A stretch of DNA of 58,079 bases from Beijerinckiaceae bacterium (GTDB lineage: Bacteria > Pseudomonadota > Alphaproteobacteria > Rhizobiales > Beijerinckiaceae), in contig JAIELD010000010.1 in assembly GCA_019753285.1 (NCBI GenBank), positions 1-58,079 on the forward strand, given 5' to 3'. This document shows positions 46,912 through 55,135 of the stretch, in pieces. The translations under genes were made by a program, and so were the position numbers. A model generated the notes under the pieces. That model was given only the letters and a program-made list of their open reading frames with translations, had not been told where the DNA came from and made no database searches. Every line of letters begins with the position of its first letter. Position 1 is the stretch's first letter.

Positions 46912-47593
46912 GACCGCAGGCCCCGAATAGCGTTTCCATATGTTCAGGTAAAGGAGCCTCGACCGCAAGCGCGGCTTGGCCTTTTCGCCGGGGAATCACG
47001 ATGCGGCGGGCATGAAGGTGGATTCGTCTCGCGGCGGCCCGCGCCGTGTCGCCGCCGTAAAGCTCGTCGCCCGCGATCGGAAAGCCGCTCGCCGCGCAGT
47101 GGACGCGCAACTGGTGGGTCCGGCCCGTGAGCGGCGTCAGTTCGAGCCAGGCAAGCCCGTCATGACGGCCAAGCGTCCTGAAGAGGGTCGTGGATGGGTC
47201 GCCGTCCGGCGCGGCGCGCATCACCCAGCTTCGCTTGTCGGCGGAGCGACGGGCGAGCGGGAGATCGATCCGCCCGTCATCCGGCGGCACGCCGACGACG
47301 ACGGCCCAATAGGTCTTTGCAATCTCGCCGCGCTGGAACAGCTTGCCGAGATGGGCGAGCGCCTTGCGGTGGCGGCCGAGCAGGAGGCATCCTGATGTCT
47401 CGCGGTCGAGCCGATGGGCCAGCGCCGGGCTGCGCGCCATGCCGAAGGCGAGGGCGGGAAACAGCGCCTCTAGGTTCGCGCCACTTCCACCGCCCTTATG
47501 CACGGCGATGCCGGCCGGCTTGTCGATCACGATCATGTCGTCGTCACGGTAAAGCACGCGGGCGACGAGCATCTCTGCGCTGAAACTCTGCAT
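46850..47593 (-). CDS. RluA-family RNA pseudouridine synthase
   Basis: 247 residues from ATG 47593 (upstream frame to 47818 lacks family features and runs antisense to another gene). There is no S4 domain. It opens VARVLYRDDDMIVIDKPAGI; the catalytic Asp is in AHRLDRETSGCLLLGR, and GRTHQLRVHCAASGFPIAGD is present. Likely targets are 23S rRNA or tRNA positions, and which RluA-family subgroup it belongs to cannot be fixed. It is divergent from the DUF1674 gene. Confidence 0.9.
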   Translation of the reverse strand: MQSFSAEMLVARVLYRDDDMIVIDKPAGIAVHKGGGSGANLEALFPALAFGMARSPALAHRLDRETSGCLLLGRHRKALAHLGKLFQRGEIAKTYWAVVVGVPPDDGRIDLPLARRSADKRSWVMRAAPDGDPSTTLFRTLGRHDGLAWLELTPLTGRTHQLRVHCAASGFPIAGDELYGGDTARAAARRIHLHARRIVIPRRKGQAALAVEAPLPEHMETLFGACGHAVPEPAREIDTAFEVHTTS

Positions 47594-47681
47594 GGGGCTC
47601 GATATCAGCCGGGCGCGGCAAAAGCGAATGCTGGATTTTTTGGCGACGCGCCTTACATGGAAGCCTCGAGGACAGGACACA

Positions 47682-47906
47682 ATGACCGATACGCCCCCAG
47701 CCGCCAGCGACAATGCCACCGCGACGCCGAAACCATTGAGCCCGGCCGCAGAGCGCGCGCTGGCGGAGGCAAAAGCCCGCCGCGCCATTCTCGAAGCCAA
47801 GCAGGCGGAACTCGCCAAAACGCGGGAGATCGATGGCCGCGGCGGCCTCGATCCCGTGCGCTACGACGATTGGGAAGTCAAAGGAATCGCAAGCGATTTT
47901 TCCTAA
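47682..47906 (+). CDS. DUF1674 (SDHAF4-like) small protein
   Basis: 74 residues from ATG 47682. The C-terminal signature is GRGGLDPVRYDDWEVKGIASDF, shown here as the recognisable end of the family; the N-terminal half is a charged Ala-rich helix. Eukaryotic SDHAF4 helps assemble succinate dehydrogenase by binding flavinylated SdhA; the bacterial members are presumed to do the same. It lies next to rluA/rsmB, a common arrangement in Alphaproteobacteria. Confidence 0.88.
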   Translation: MTDTPPAASDNATATPKPLSPAAERALAEAKARRAILEAKQAELAKTREIDGRGGLDPVRYDDWEVKGIASDFS

Positions 47907-47985
47907 GACGCCTTATATGACCTAACGGAAGGATAAAAAAGGATTATAGTCTTGTATTAGGATATTTTTTCGTATTTGATGGGGT

Positions 47986-48567
47986 ATGCCTCGCCCCGTC
48001 TCATCGATTCGCCTGCCGCCCGTGACCGCCTTTTACAGAGCGGTTCCGTTACTCGTCGCGCTCGTGTTCGTCGTTTCGATCGTAGCCGCGACGGCCTTTT
48101 CCAGCCGACCGTCGAAAGCGCCGGCGGAAGCGACAGATGCACAGGCACCATCCGAGTCGGTCGTCGAGGCAAGGCCGTCCTTGCCCGCCAAGCCGCTGCG
48201 CAGCCTCTTCGCCGCCAAGCCGCTGCGGGTGATCGATGGCGACACGGTCGAGATGCGTGTATCGATCTGGCTCGGGCAGGATGTCACGACGCGGGTGCGG
48301 ATGCGGGGCATCGATGCGCCGGAGCTTCGGGCCCGCTGCGAGGATGAACTCCTCAAGGCGGAGGCGGCAAAGCAGTTTCTCGCCGATCTGCTCGCGCGCG
48401 GCGAGGTGTTCCTAAGCGAAGTCGGCTACGACAAATATGGAACGCGGGTTCTCGCGCGCATCGTTGACGCATCCGGGGCGGACCTCGGCGCGAGTCTCGT
48501 CGAGCGCGGCCTTGCCCGGCCCTATCAGGGGGGCAAGCGGCAAAGCTGGTGCGAGGCCTCACGCTAG
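47986..48567 (+). CDS. Thermonuclease-family protein with N-terminal membrane anchor
   Basis: 193 residues. One hydrophobic segment (~19-38, VPLLVALVFVVSIVAAT) serves as signal or anchor. A staphylococcal-nuclease domain follows from ~78: KPLRVIDGDTVEM, RVRMRGIDAPEL (equivalents of Arg35, Asp40 and Glu43) and DKYGTRVLARI, where the third catalytic Arg sits one position later than in the S. aureus enzyme, as in many homologues. It ends with GLARPYQGGKRQSWC. It probably cuts DNA or RNA outside the cytoplasm. It is convergent with the next gene (14 bases between stops). Confidence 0.85.
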   Translation: MPRPVSSIRLPPVTAFYRAVPLLVALVFVVSIVAATAFSSRPSKAPAEATDAQAPSESVVEARPSLPAKPLRSLFAAKPLRVIDGDTVEMRVSIWLGQDVTTRVRMRGIDAPELRARCEDELLKAEAAKQFLADLLARGEVFLSEVGYDKYGTRVLARIVDASGADLGASLVERGLARPYQGGKRQSWCEASR

Positions 48568-48581
48568 GCGCGGGCCGCGCG

Positions 48582-49394
48582 TCAGAAACGGCGCCACACC
48601 GCGCCGATCACGCCGGTTTCGGTGCCGACGCGGCGGCTCGCCACGGTTTGGAGCAGGCCGATCTGCACCGACCAGTGCTTGTCGATGTCATGGACTATGC
48701 TCAACTGCAGCTTGGAGCTCGATTGTTGCGGAAATCCGCCAGTGCCAGCGCCATCCGAAACCGCGTTGAAGCATTGCAGCAGGATCAGCCATGTCTCGAC
48801 CGGTCGGATTCCGAAGGCAAGATCGAACCGCCATTCGCTCGCGGGGCGGCCGCTGCGCGTCCGATAACCGCCGGAGACATCGGCGAAGGCGGGCTTCGAC
48901 CATAATTCGAAGCCGTATCCCGCGTTGATTCGCCAATCCGTCTCCGGACCGGTATTGCCGAGTTGCGCCCGGTTCGGCTGATCGGAGGGCGGCGGTACGG
49001 CCAACTGGCCTTGCACCGAGACGACGAAGGCGGATTGCTCGAATACCCTCGCCTTCAGCGCGAAGCGCGAATAGCCGAGACCGCCATAGACAGCCCGGTT
49101 GGGCGCGTTGAGGTGCTGGTTGAGCGCTTCGGGCTGTATGATGGCCGTCAGCCAGTCGGTCACGCCGTATTCGACATAGACCCGCGCCTCCCTTTTGATG
49201 AAGCGGGAGGCATTCGGATTGGGGTTTCGGCTGAAGAAGGACGTTTCGTTCTGCGTCCAGCCGAGCGAGCCGATGACCAGCCCGGTGTCCTTCGGCAAGG
49301 TCCATGCGCCCGCGCGAACAGACGGCGGCTCGGCGGTCGCTAGGAACGCCAGCGCTGCCGAGAAAACCGCCAAGCCATGGCGACGCTGACGCAT
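48582..49394 (-). CDS. Outer-membrane beta-barrel protein of unknown role
   Basis: 270 residues. The signal peptide (AVFSAALAFLATAEPPSVRA) is followed by alternating amphipathic strands, many ending in aromatic residues (VYVEYGVTDWLTAIIQPE, WSVQIGLLQTVASRRVG), and a C-terminal Phe (VWRRF), the usual outer-membrane insertion signal. It resembles transporter-like barrel proteins of the porin superfamily in layout, but I cannot name a substrate. A CtrA-type site lies immediately upstream. Confidence 0.75.
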   Translation of the reverse strand: MRQRRHGLAVFSAALAFLATAEPPSVRAGAWTLPKDTGLVIGSLGWTQNETSFFSRNPNPNASRFIKREARVYVEYGVTDWLTAIIQPEALNQHLNAPNRAVYGGLGYSRFALKARVFEQSAFVVSVQGQLAVPPPSDQPNRAQLGNTGPETDWRINAGYGFELWSKPAFADVSGGYRTRSGRPASEWRFDLAFGIRPVETWLILLQCFNAVSDGAGTGGFPQQSSSKLQLSIVHDIDKHWSVQIGLLQTVASRRVGTETGVIGAVWRRF

Positions 49395-49401
49395 GACGCA
49401 C

Positions 49402-49416
49402 TTAACCTTACGTTAA
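49402..49416. promoter_or_regulatory. CtrA-type binding site TTAA-N7-TTAA
   Basis: TTAACCTTACGTTAA matches the full CtrA consensus spacing and is palindromic. It ends 8 bases before the start codon of the outer-membrane protein gene on the minus strand. A site here would be expected to control that gene with the cell cycle. The consensus is short, so chance occurrence is possible. Confidence 0.45.
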
Positions 49417-49493
49417 GCAAGGAGAGTTGCGCATGGCGCATCGACGGTCAACGCGATCCGACAATGCAAGGCCAGGTCGAGGCTAAAAAGTGA

Positions 49494-50189
49494 TCAGGCC
49501 GGAACGGCCTCGCGGGCGAGACTCGTGAACATGGCGAGTCCGTCCGTGCCGCCGATGAGCGGATCGATCAGGTTTTCGGGATGCGGCATCAACCCCAGCA
49601 CCCTAAGATTGTCCGAATAGATGCCGGCGATGCCGTTGGTCGCGCCGTTCGGGTTCGATCGGCTATCGACTACGCCATCAGCGTCGCAATAGCGGAATGC
49701 GATGAGGCCCTCGCGCTCCAGCCGGTCTATGGTCGCGCTGTCGGCGACGTAATTGCCCTCGCCATGAGCGACGCAGACTTCGATAGCTTGGTGGCGCGCA
49801 TAATCGAGCGTGAAGGCCGTGTCGTTCCGCTCGACGCGCAGATGCTGGAAGCGGCAAGTGAATCTGAGTTCGGCGTTGCGCATCAGGATGCCCGGCAGAA
49901 GGCCTGATTCGCACAGGACCTGAAATCCGTTGCAGACGCCAAGAACGAAGCCGCCGCGCTCGGCATGGGCACGCACGGCGTCCATCGCATGGGCGCGGGC
50001 GGCGATGGCCCCGCAGCGCAGATAATCGCCATAGGCAAAACCGCCGGGCAGAACGGCAAGGTCGGTGCCTGCCGGCAGCGCATGCTCCGCGTGCCAGACA
50101 TAGCTGACTTTGGCGCCGCCTTTTTGGAGCGCCCGGCCGATGTCGCGTTCGCGATTGGAGCCCGGAAAGACGATGACAGCTGCGTGCAT
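49494..50189 (-). CDS. purQ: Phosphoribosylformylglycinamidine synthase, glutaminase subunit
   Basis: 231 residues. Class I glutamine amidotransferase with nucleophile Cys in VLGVCNGFQVLCE, oxyanion segment PGGFAYGDYLRCGA and catalytic His-Glu in LGLMPHPENLIDP. It supplies ammonia to PurL through a complex with PurS. It is separated from purS by a lipoprotein gene, whereas in relatives the two are adjacent. Confidence 0.96.
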   Translation of the reverse strand: MHAAVIVFPGSNRERDIGRALQKGGAKVSYVWHAEHALPAGTDLAVLPGGFAYGDYLRCGAIAARAHAMDAVRAHAERGGFVLGVCNGFQVLCESGLLPGILMRNAELRFTCRFQHLRVERNDTAFTLDYARHQAIEVCVAHGEGNYVADSATIDRLEREGLIAFRYCDADGVVDSRSNPNGATNGIAGIYSDNLRVLGLMPHPENLIDPLIGGTDGLAMFTSLAREAVPA

Positions 50190-50200
50190 GTAAATCTACT

Positions 50201-50794
50201 TCATTCGGCAGAGGTAACGGTAGATAGCGAACCACCGTCATTAACCTGATACTTCGATACAAACTCGTCGCGATATCGTTTTGCCGCTGCAGCATCAGAC
50301 GATGCACCGACAATCGACGAACTTATACCTCCCGAAAAAATGATTGTTTCAGCGGTGTAAAGCGTTTTGTCATTGATGGTTCGTTTGTATTCGCTTTGAA
50401 GCGCTGGAAATCCTTTAATCGTTGTCCGTTTTTCTGACACAAACGTAGCGCCGTCACTTTCTGCCTTCGCACGAATGGCTGCTAGCAGTTTGTCCAGTGC
50501 TACGGGGTCAGGATTTCGAGTTGGACTTGCAATACGTTTGAAAATGACGACCGTTTGAGTTGAGCAAGCAAGGGGTTTGCAGACATAAACTGTTTGCTGC
50601 CCACCACCAACGGGTTCGAGCCTCGACGTCCAACGATCACGATCGACGTTAGCCAGCCTAATCTTAGTTTGCCCTGCTTTGGCCGGTTCTTCAAACGTCT
50701 CACCGGTTGCAGCAAGAGTTTTGACGCCTGTCTGCTGTGACTGACAGCCCATTACTGGCAGGGCAAGCAAGCAAGCGATGACTAACGCCCTCAT
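50201..50794 (-). CDS. Predicted lipoprotein of unknown function, inserted between purS and purQ
   Basis: 197 residues from ATG 50794. The lipobox is clear: ALVIACLLALPVMGCQS, with Cys 17 as the lipidated residue. The rest is a small alpha/beta protein with ILRM-like strands; VYVCKPLACSTQTVVIF contains two cysteines that may pair. I recognise no family. Base and codon use is visibly more AT-rich than in the pur genes on either side, and it breaks the usual purS-purQ adjacency, so it is probably a later insertion. Gaps are 11 bases to purQ and 20 to purS, so it is likely co-transcribed. Confidence 0.75.
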   Translation of the reverse strand: MRALVIACLLALPVMGCQSQQTGVKTLAATGETFEEPAKAGQTKIRLANVDRDRWTSRLEPVGGGQQTVYVCKPLACSTQTVVIFKRIASPTRNPDPVALDKLLAAIRAKAESDGATFVSEKRTTIKGFPALQSEYKRTINDKTLYTAETIIFSGGISSSIVGASSDAAAAKRYRDEFVSKYQVNDGGSLSTVTSAE

Positions 50795-50814
50795 GTTTTT
50801 CTCCAACAACTGAA

Positions 50815-51057
50815 TTAGAGTATTTCGATGCGGTAATTTTCGACCACCGTATTGGCGAGCAGCTTCTCGCATGCCTGCTTCAAGACGGTCTGAGCATTGT
50901 CGGCATCGACGCCATCCGCCATTTCAACGTCGAACACCTTGCCCTGCCGCACGGAGCCGATGCCCTCGATGCCGAAGGATTTAAGCGCGCCCTCGATGGC
51001 CTTGCCCTGCGGGTCGAGCACGCCGGTCTTGAGGGTCACGGTGATGCGGGCTTTCAT
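50815..51057 (-). CDS. purS: Phosphoribosylformylglycinamidine synthase subunit PurS
   Basis: 80 residues, the normal PurS length. It opens ARITVTLKTGVLDPQGKAIE, with GIGSVRQGKVFDVE in the middle and LANTVVENYRIEIL at the end. PurS is a dimer that bridges PurQ and PurL in the fourth step of purine synthesis. Confidence 0.95.
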   Translation of the reverse strand: MKARITVTLKTGVLDPQGKAIEGALKSFGIEGIGSVRQGKVFDVEMADGVDADNAQTVLKQACEKLLANTVVENYRIEIL

Positions 51058-51090
51058 GGACGGTCCTCACCAAGGATGGGCGCCCGCATA

Positions 51091-51116
51091 AAAAAACGGA
51101 GGCCTGATGGCCTCCG
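51091..51116 (-). terminator. Intrinsic terminator downstream of purC
   Basis: On the minus strand CGGAGGCC-ATCA-GGCCTCCG is followed directly by TTTTTT: an 8-bp GC-rich stem with a U-run. It lies 67 bases after the purC stop and 34 bases before the purS start, so it should separate purC from purS or act as an attenuator between them. Confidence 0.8.
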
Positions 51117-51182
51117 CTTAATCACTTTTGCCCTGATCCGCAATCGCGGCGGCGCGCTTTCCCCCGCGCCGGACAGGCAATA

Positions 51183-51947
51183 TCACTGGACGAGTTTGGG
51201 ACCCGTATGGATGACGTTCTCGCTTTCGGTGAGGATGCCGAGGCGCTTGGCGACTTCCGTGTAGGCCTCGACGAGGCCGCCCATGTCCTGGCGGAAGCGG
51301 TCCTTGTCCATCTTGTCGTTCGACTTGATGTCCCAGAGGCGGCAGCTGTCCGGCGAAATCTCGTCAGCGACGACGATGCGCATCATGTCGCCTTCGAACA
51401 GACGCCCGGTCTCGATCTTGAAGTCGACGAGGCGAATGCCGACGCCGAGGAAAAGTCCGGTGAGGAAATCGTTGACGCGGATGGCGAGCGCCATGACATC
51501 GTCGATCTCCTGCGGGTTGGCCCAGCCGAAAGCCGTGATGTGCTCCTCGGAGACCATCGGATCGCCAAGCGCGTCGTTCTTGTAGTAGAACTCGATGATC
51601 GAGCGCGGAAGCTGCGTGCCTTCCTCGATGCCGAGGCGCTTCGAAAGCGATCCGGCCGCGACATTCCTCACCACCACCTCGAGCGGTATGATCTCGACTT
51701 CGCGGATCAATTGCTCGCGCATGTTGAGTCGCTTGATGAAGTGTGTCGGCACGCCGATATTGTTCAGGTTCGTGAACATGTATTCGGAGATGCGGTTGTT
51801 CAGGACACCCTTGCCGTCAATGATTTCATGTTTCTGAGCGTTGAAGGCGGTCGCGTCATCCTTGAAATGCTGGATGAGCGTTCCAGGCTCGGGCCCTTCA
51901 TAGAGCACCTTCGCCTTGCCTTCGTAGATGCGACGGCGGCGGTTCAT
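51183..51947 (-). CDS. purC: SAICAR synthetase
   Basis: 254 residues from ATG 51947 (opening [21 protein letters not shown], the usual alphaproteobacterial N-terminus, one residue trimmed here); the frame extends ten codons further. Family motifs: [43 protein letters not shown] and [10 protein letters not shown]. It joins aspartate to CAIR in purine synthesis. It is the first gene of the purC-purS-purQ group. Confidence 0.96.
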   Translation of the reverse strand: MNRRRRIYEGKAKVLYEGPEPGTLIQHFKDDATAFNAQKHEIIDGKGVLNNRISEYMFTNLNNIGVPTHFIKRLNMREQLIREVEIIPLEVVVRNVAAGSLSKRLGIEEGTQLPRSIIEFYYKNDALGDPMVSEEHITAFGWANPQEIDDVMALAIRVNDFLTGLFLGVGIRLVDFKIETGRLFEGDMMRIVVADEISPDSCRLWDIKSNDKMDKDRFRQDMGGLVEAYTEVAKRLGILTESENVIHTGPKLVQ

Positions 51948-52251
51948 CGGGATATACCGTATTTTGTTGAAGTCCATGAGAAAGCCGAGGCTCCGTATTC
52001 TGTTGAGCGCCGGCTGGCGACATCGAACGCGCGCCGGGGGACGGCTTGCAGACGACTAGCTCTCCTTAGTCCAAAACCGGATGTTATACAACGTTCGGGC
52101 ATCGGGAGGGTAAAGCGTCGTGATGTAGGCCGGCGCGATCGAGAACGCTTAGCTCCGTCCGACAAGGCGTTTGACAGCCGGCCGATCGCGGCCGACAGTC
52201 GAGCACAAGCGAATAAGAATGGCGGCAGTCGCCGCGCTGGGAGAACGTCAG

Positions 52252-53088
52252 ATGGGGATTGTGGGCCGGGATGTCAAAACGTCTGGCGGATTGATGGGGG
52301 CTTGCGCGGCGAAGCTTCGTTCAGGCAAACCCAGTTACGCGGCCTGGAGCACCATCGCCAATCCGGTCGTGGTCGAGGCAATCGCCCAGCACGGCTTCGA
52401 CGTGATCGTTCTCGACGGCCAGCATGGCCATCACACCCGCGAGAGCATGTTCCAGTGCATCGCGGCGGCGGCGCTCTACGACATCCCGACGCTTCCGCGC
52501 ATCGGGGTCGGGAATTTCGCCGACGCATCGCAGCTTTGCGACGCGGGGGCGTGCGGCATCATCGCCCCGATGATCAATACGGTCGAGGATGCGCGTACCT
52601 TTGCGTCCTTCATCAAGTTTCCGCCGCAGGGTGAGCGGAGCTGGGGCCCCAACCGGGCGATCACGCTCTCAGGGCTCGACCGCGACAGCTATTTCAAGGC
52701 CGCGAACGGCTTCACACTGTCGATCGCGATGATCGAGACGCGCGAGGCGCTGACGATCGCCGAAGATATTTTGAGCGTGCCGGGCATTGACGGTTTTCTC
52801 ATCGGGCCGAGCGACCTTTCGATCTCGCTGCTCGACGGGGCGCGCATCGATACGGTGCACCCCGATGTCGACGCCGCGTTGACCCACGTCCTTGCGATCG
52901 CGCGCCGGCTTGGAAAGATCGCTGCGACCTTCGCGCCCAACGCTGCCCGCGCCGCCGAGCTTGCGGCGCGCGGCTATGACATCGTCACGGCAGGCACGGA
53001 TCAGAGCTATCTCAGCCTCGGCATCGCGGCCGAACTTGGCGGCGCGAAGCAGATGGCGGCGCAGCCGGGCGCAAAATCAGGCTACTGA
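52252..53088 (+). CDS. HpcH/HpaI-family class II aldolase
   Basis: 278 residues from ATG 52252, preceded by GGAGAA; ATG 52294 is an alternative. TIM-barrel motifs: SYAAWSTIANPVVVEAIA, VIVLDGQHGHH (catalytic His), PRIGVGNFADASQLCDAGA, MIETREAL (metal Glu) and FLIGPSDLSISL (metal Asp). It cleaves or forms 4-hydroxy-2-oxo acids such as 2-keto-3-deoxy acids. The exact substrate cannot be told. Its last 12 bases overlap the end of the convergent esterase gene. Confidence 0.85.
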   Translation: MGIVGRDVKTSGGLMGACAAKLRSGKPSYAAWSTIANPVVVEAIAQHGFDVIVLDGQHGHHTRESMFQCIAAAALYDIPTLPRIGVGNFADASQLCDAGACGIIAPMINTVEDARTFASFIKFPPQGERSWGPNRAITLSGLDRDSYFKAANGFTLSIAMIETREALTIAEDILSVPGIDGFLIGPSDLSISLLDGARIDTVHPDVDAALTHVLAIARRLGKIAATFAPNAARAAELAARGYDIVTAGTDQSYLSLGIAAELGGAKQMAAQPGAKSGY

Positions 53089-53763
53089 CGAATTGAGGTG
53101 CTGAGCGAGGAAACGCCCCGCCTGGCGCAGACCCTCCCCGTCGATGCCGTGGCCGACGCCGCGCGAGACATGCCACTCGACGGGGACAGCGGATGCAGCG
53201 AGCGCGTCGCGCGCCATGCTGAGCGCCTCGACGGGGATGACCTCGTCGCGGTCGCCATGAACGAGAAGCACCGGCGGCATGCCGGTCATCTCGTGCGTGA
53301 GGCTTTCGAGACTGTCGTCGCGCAGGACGAGCAGGCCGGAATAGCCGACGATGCAGGCTGGCGGCTTCCTGCGGCGGAGGCCGACATGCAGCGCCATCAT
53401 CGTGCCCTGGCTGAACCCGACCAGCGCCAGCCGCGCATCATCGAGACCATGTCTTTCGAGCTCGGCGTCCAGAAAGGCATCGAGAGCCGGGCGCGCCTCG
53501 TTGACGCCGATCCAGCGCTCTTCGGTGTTGCGCATGGTGAGGCCGAACCATTGCCGCCCCATCGGCGACATGGCGCAGGGCTGAGGCGCATTCGGCGATA
53601 CGAAGGCCGCGTCAGGCAGGATGTCCCGCCAACTCCGCCCGAGATCGATGAGATCGTTTCCGTCGGCGCCGTAGCCATGCAGCAGCACGACGAGGCTTTT
53701 CGTGATGCCGGAAAGCGGGGCTATCCGCGGTCCGTCGAGCTTTGGCAGATCAGAATGGGGCAT
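53077..53763 (-). CDS. Phospholipase/carboxylesterase-family alpha/beta hydrolase
   Basis: 228 residues from ATG 53763. SLVVLLHGYGADGNDLIDLG opens the fold; nucleophile Ser in LVGFSQGTMMAL; Asp in LLVHGDRDEVIP; His in RGVGHGID. All catalytic residues are present and there is no signal peptide, so it is cytoplasmic. It is an esterase of broad specificity, as in YpfH/EstB-like proteins. Confidence 0.88.
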   Translation of the reverse strand: MPHSDLPKLDGPRIAPLSGITKSLVVLLHGYGADGNDLIDLGRSWRDILPDAAFVSPNAPQPCAMSPMGRQWFGLTMRNTEERWIGVNEARPALDAFLDAELERHGLDDARLALVGFSQGTMMALHVGLRRRKPPACIVGYSGLLVLRDDSLESLTHEMTGMPPVLLVHGDRDEVIPVEALSMARDALAASAVPVEWHVSRGVGHGIDGEGLRQAGRFLAQHLNSSVA

Positions 53764-53825
53764 GGCGTCGTCCGTGGTTCCGTGGCTGATATGGCAAGGC
53801 TTGAAACACCGAACCGCGCACCAGA

Positions 53826-54470
53826 TCAAGCGCCGATGCCGGCCCGTGACTTCACCACATTATAGTAGGCCCATAGCGCTCGCGCTGCGACCGAGCGCCA
53901 TGGCCGCCAGCGCTCGGCGTGTTCGACGAGTTCCTTGACGCTCGGGCGGGCTTCGAACCCGTAGCCGATCCGTACCGCCTCCTGAAGCGCGAGGTCGCCT
54001 GCCGCGAAGGCGTCCGCATATCCGAGGCAAAACATCAGGTAGACGTCGGCCGTCCACGGACCGATGCCCTTGACCGTCACCATCGCGGCATGCGCCTCGT
54101 CGGCGGTCATGGCGCCGAGCGCGTTAAGATCGAGCGCGCCGGAGCCAACCGCGTCGGCGATCGAACGGATTGTTCTGATCTTCGGCGCGGAAAGACCGCA
54201 GATGCGGAAATCGTCATCGTGTAAAATGGCGAGGCGGCCCGCGTCGAACGGAGCGAGGCGGTCCTTGACCTTCGCCCAGATGGCGCGTGCCGAGGCGACG
54301 GAGAGCTGCTGCGAGACGATGATGGAAAGGAGCCCTTCGAGCCCCGGCTCGCGGCGGCGCAACGGCAAGGTGCCGGCAAGGTCGACGATGCCCGCCATCT
54401 TGTCGTCGACGAGCCGCAAATGGTGGATTCCCTCCGCGACGTCGTCCTCTGTCTCAACGATACGGTGCAC
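53826..54470 (-). CDS. DNA-3-methyladenine glycosylase (AlkA-like)
   Basis: 214 residues. HhH-GPD fold: LLSIIVSQQLSVASARAIW, then the helix-hairpin-helix VKGIGPWTADVYLMF, with the catalytic Asp in DAFAAGDLALQ (Asp after Gly). It lacks the extra N-terminal domain of E. coli AlkA. It removes alkylated bases in base-excision repair. Confidence 0.9.
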   Translation of the reverse strand: MHRIVETEDDVAEGIHHLRLVDDKMAGIVDLAGTLPLRRREPGLEGLLSIIVSQQLSVASARAIWAKVKDRLAPFDAGRLAILHDDDFRICGLSAPKIRTIRSIADAVGSGALDLNALGAMTADEAHAAMVTVKGIGPWTADVYLMFCLGYADAFAAGDLALQEAVRIGYGFEARPSVKELVEHAERWRPWRSVAARALWAYYNVVKSRAGIGA

Positions 54471-54676
54471 CGGGGTTCCTTAGACTTTTGGATGACAAAA
54501 TTTGCTAACAGAATCAATACTTAAGACATTGATTACTGTCACACGCTATAAATCGGTGGACGCCTGAGCCCATTAAGGCATTCGCCGCGTTTCTCCAGTA
54601 GGAAAACGTTCGGAACCACAACGCCCGCCGAGCCTTTGACAGGACGGCGTCGTTCGAAGACAGCGGAGACTATCCC

Positions 54677-55129
54677 GTGAGCAGGCCAATGCAAGGCATG
54701 AGCGCAGCGGCTGGGGAAACGCCCCGGCACACGGCGCTTATCGTGGACGACAGCCGCACCGGCCGCAGGATCGTCACGACGCTGCTGACGTTCCTCGGTT
54801 TTTGCGTCGTCGAGGCAGTGAACGGAGCGGAAGCGCTCTGCGCGCTGGAAGGCCGGGCATTCGACCTCATCACGATCGATCGTAACCTCGATGGCGAGGA
54901 TGGTGTCGATCTCGTGCGGCAACTGCGCGCCCACCCATCTTGCGGGGAAGAACCCAGAATCATGGCGCTCACCGGCCATATCGGCAGCGAGCACAGCAAT
55001 GCCTTCTTCGAGGCGGGCGCGGACGCCTATCTCGCCAAGCCCTTCACGGTACGCGAGCTCAGTGAGATCGTCACCGCGCTTGGTTTCGACACGGTGCTCA
55101 ACGGCGTGCCTCAGATCGACGCCGCATAG
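54677..55129 (+). CDS. Stand-alone response regulator receiver
   Basis: 150 residues from GTG 54677. A single receiver domain with acidic pair LIVDDSRTGRR, phospho-acceptor Asp in LITIDRNLDGEDG, Thr in MALTGH and Lys in YLAKPF. There is no output domain, so it works through protein contacts, like CheY or DivK-type regulators. No kinase gene is next to it. It is convergent with the M23 peptidase gene. Confidence 0.88.
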   Translation: MSRPMQGMSAAAGETPRHTALIVDDSRTGRRIVTTLLTFLGFCVVEAVNGAEALCALEGRAFDLITIDRNLDGEDGVDLVRQLRAHPSCGEEPRIMALTGHIGSEHSNAFFEAGADAYLAKPFTVRELSEIVTALGFDTVLNGVPQIDAA

Positions 55130-55135
55130 CCTGAT

